Below, piece by piece: positions 6,613 to 7,042 of a stretch of 7,042 nt of DNA. Below the pieces are notes generated by a model. It was given only the letters and a program-made list of their open reading frames with translations. It searched no databases and had not been told where the DNA came from. The translations under genes were made by a program, and so were the position numbers. This DNA comes from an uncultured Ignavibacteria bacterium (GTDB lineage: Bacteria > Bacteroidota > Ignavibacteria > Kapaibacteriales > UBA2268), in NCBI GenBank assembly GCA_903911805.1, contig CAIWET010000268.1, forward strand, positions 1 to 7,042, written 5' to 3'. The first letter of the stretch is position 1; the number at the start of each line of letters is the position of its first letter.

Positions 6613-7002
6613 TTATTTAGGTATTAACATATTAGTAATTAATTTTAATATTTGTTCCCTGTCAATTGGTTTTATAACTACATCATCACAACCTGCTTCT
6701 AATGCTTTCATTCTTTCTTCGTGGTGAGAATATGCAGTTTGAGCAATTATTTTAATTCCTGGGTAATCAGCTTTCAATTGTTTAGTTGCTTCATATCCAT
6801 TTAATAAAGGCATTTTAAGGTCCATCAATAAAAGAGCATAAGTGTTATTTTTTACTAATTCTAAAGATTCTTTTCCATTTTTTGCCCAGTCAGATTCGAA
6901 ACCTTCTTTTTTTAATATTTTTGCTAAAAATGAATAATTTATAAACTCATCCTCAACAATTAATATTCTAATACCAGCATTTATATTTTTTATTTCTTCC
7001 AA
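6613..7002 (-). CDS. Response-regulator receiver domain, stand-alone or tail of a hybrid histidine kinase
   Basis: A single CheY-like receiver domain with no output domain, which accepts a phosphate from a histidine kinase. Counting from a TTG start at 7002, all key residues are present: acidic pair E17-D18 (ILIVEDE), phosphoacceptor D61 (LLLMDLKMP), T89 (AQTAYS) and K111 (VIKPI). The sequence (AKNGKESLELV, GYEATKQLK, ALEAGCDDVVIKPI) is of the kind usually found at the C-terminus of hybrid sensor kinases in Bacteroidota. There is no ATG start: the only in-frame starts before the domain are TTG at 7002 or rarer codons. The coding-like helix LENIIERIEKLEE continues upstream to 7032, where an in-frame TGA (7035-7033) stops it. 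It may therefore be the last domain of a larger protein broken by a frameshift near the window edge, or a true single-domain regulator with a TTG start. The stop codon lies two bases from that of the convergent neighbour. Confidence 0.8.
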   Translation of the reverse strand: MEEIKNINAGIRILIVEDEFINYSFLAKILKKEGFESDWAKNGKESLELVKNNTYALLLMDLKMPLLNGYEATKQLKADYPGIKIIAQTAYSHHEERMKALEAGCDDVVIKPIDREQILKLITNMLIPK

Positions 7003-7042
7003 TTTTTCAATTCTTTCAATTATATTTTCAAGTCAATATGCA

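Noticed and set aside
1..7042. CRISPR arrays, tRNA or rRNA genes, insertion-sequence transposases
   Set aside because: Looked for regularly spaced repeats, cloverleaf-type GC-rich segments and transposase motifs and found none; the only repeats are the single short palindromes in the 2220-2665 spacer.

Overview
The window is AT-rich DNA from a bacterium that very probably belongs to the Bacteroidota/FCB group in the broad sense (Bacteroidetes, Ignavibacteria, Kapabacteria and relatives). Two signs point there. One large secreted protein ends in a type IX secretion system (T9SS) type A sorting domain, and a second, orphaned copy of such a C-terminal tail lies in the adjacent spacer. The TonB-dependent receptor also carries the N-terminal carboxypeptidase-regulatory-like domain that is common in this group. 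The large minus-strand gene has a clear Shine-Dalgarno sequence (AGAGG), which is less typical of core Bacteroidetes. I cannot assign a genus.

Layout, left to right. Positions 6-2219 (+) hold a complete TonB-dependent outer-membrane receptor. Positions 2220-2665 have no intact gene. This spacer holds a degraded terminator-like hairpin, three different short palindromic repeats, the last 26 codons of a lost T9SS-secreted protein (minus strand), and a strong intrinsic terminator. Positions 2666-5929 (-) encode a large cell-surface or secreted protein: signal peptide, von Willebrand factor A domain with an intact metal-binding site, several Ig-like/HYDIN-like repeats, a cohesin-like region and a T9SS sorting tail. 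Positions 5930-6169 are the divergent promoter region. Positions 6170-6610 (+) encode an unrecognised, lysine-rich, probably cytoplasmic protein of 146 residues. Positions 6613-7002 (-) encode a phosphoacceptor receiver domain with no ATG start, which may be the tail of a hybrid histidine kinase cut off or frame-shifted at the window edge.

How the parts relate. The receptor imports a substrate I cannot identify through the outer membrane. The vWA protein would be exported through the inner membrane by Sec and across the outer membrane by T9SS, to act in adhesion or protein-protein contact. Nothing in the sequence links these genes into one pathway, and none of the four genes forms an operon with another. 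I do not see a clear new biological system. The points most worth a second look are the repeat-packed spacer with the orphan T9SS tail, the start-less receiver domain, and the unrecognised 146-residue protein.
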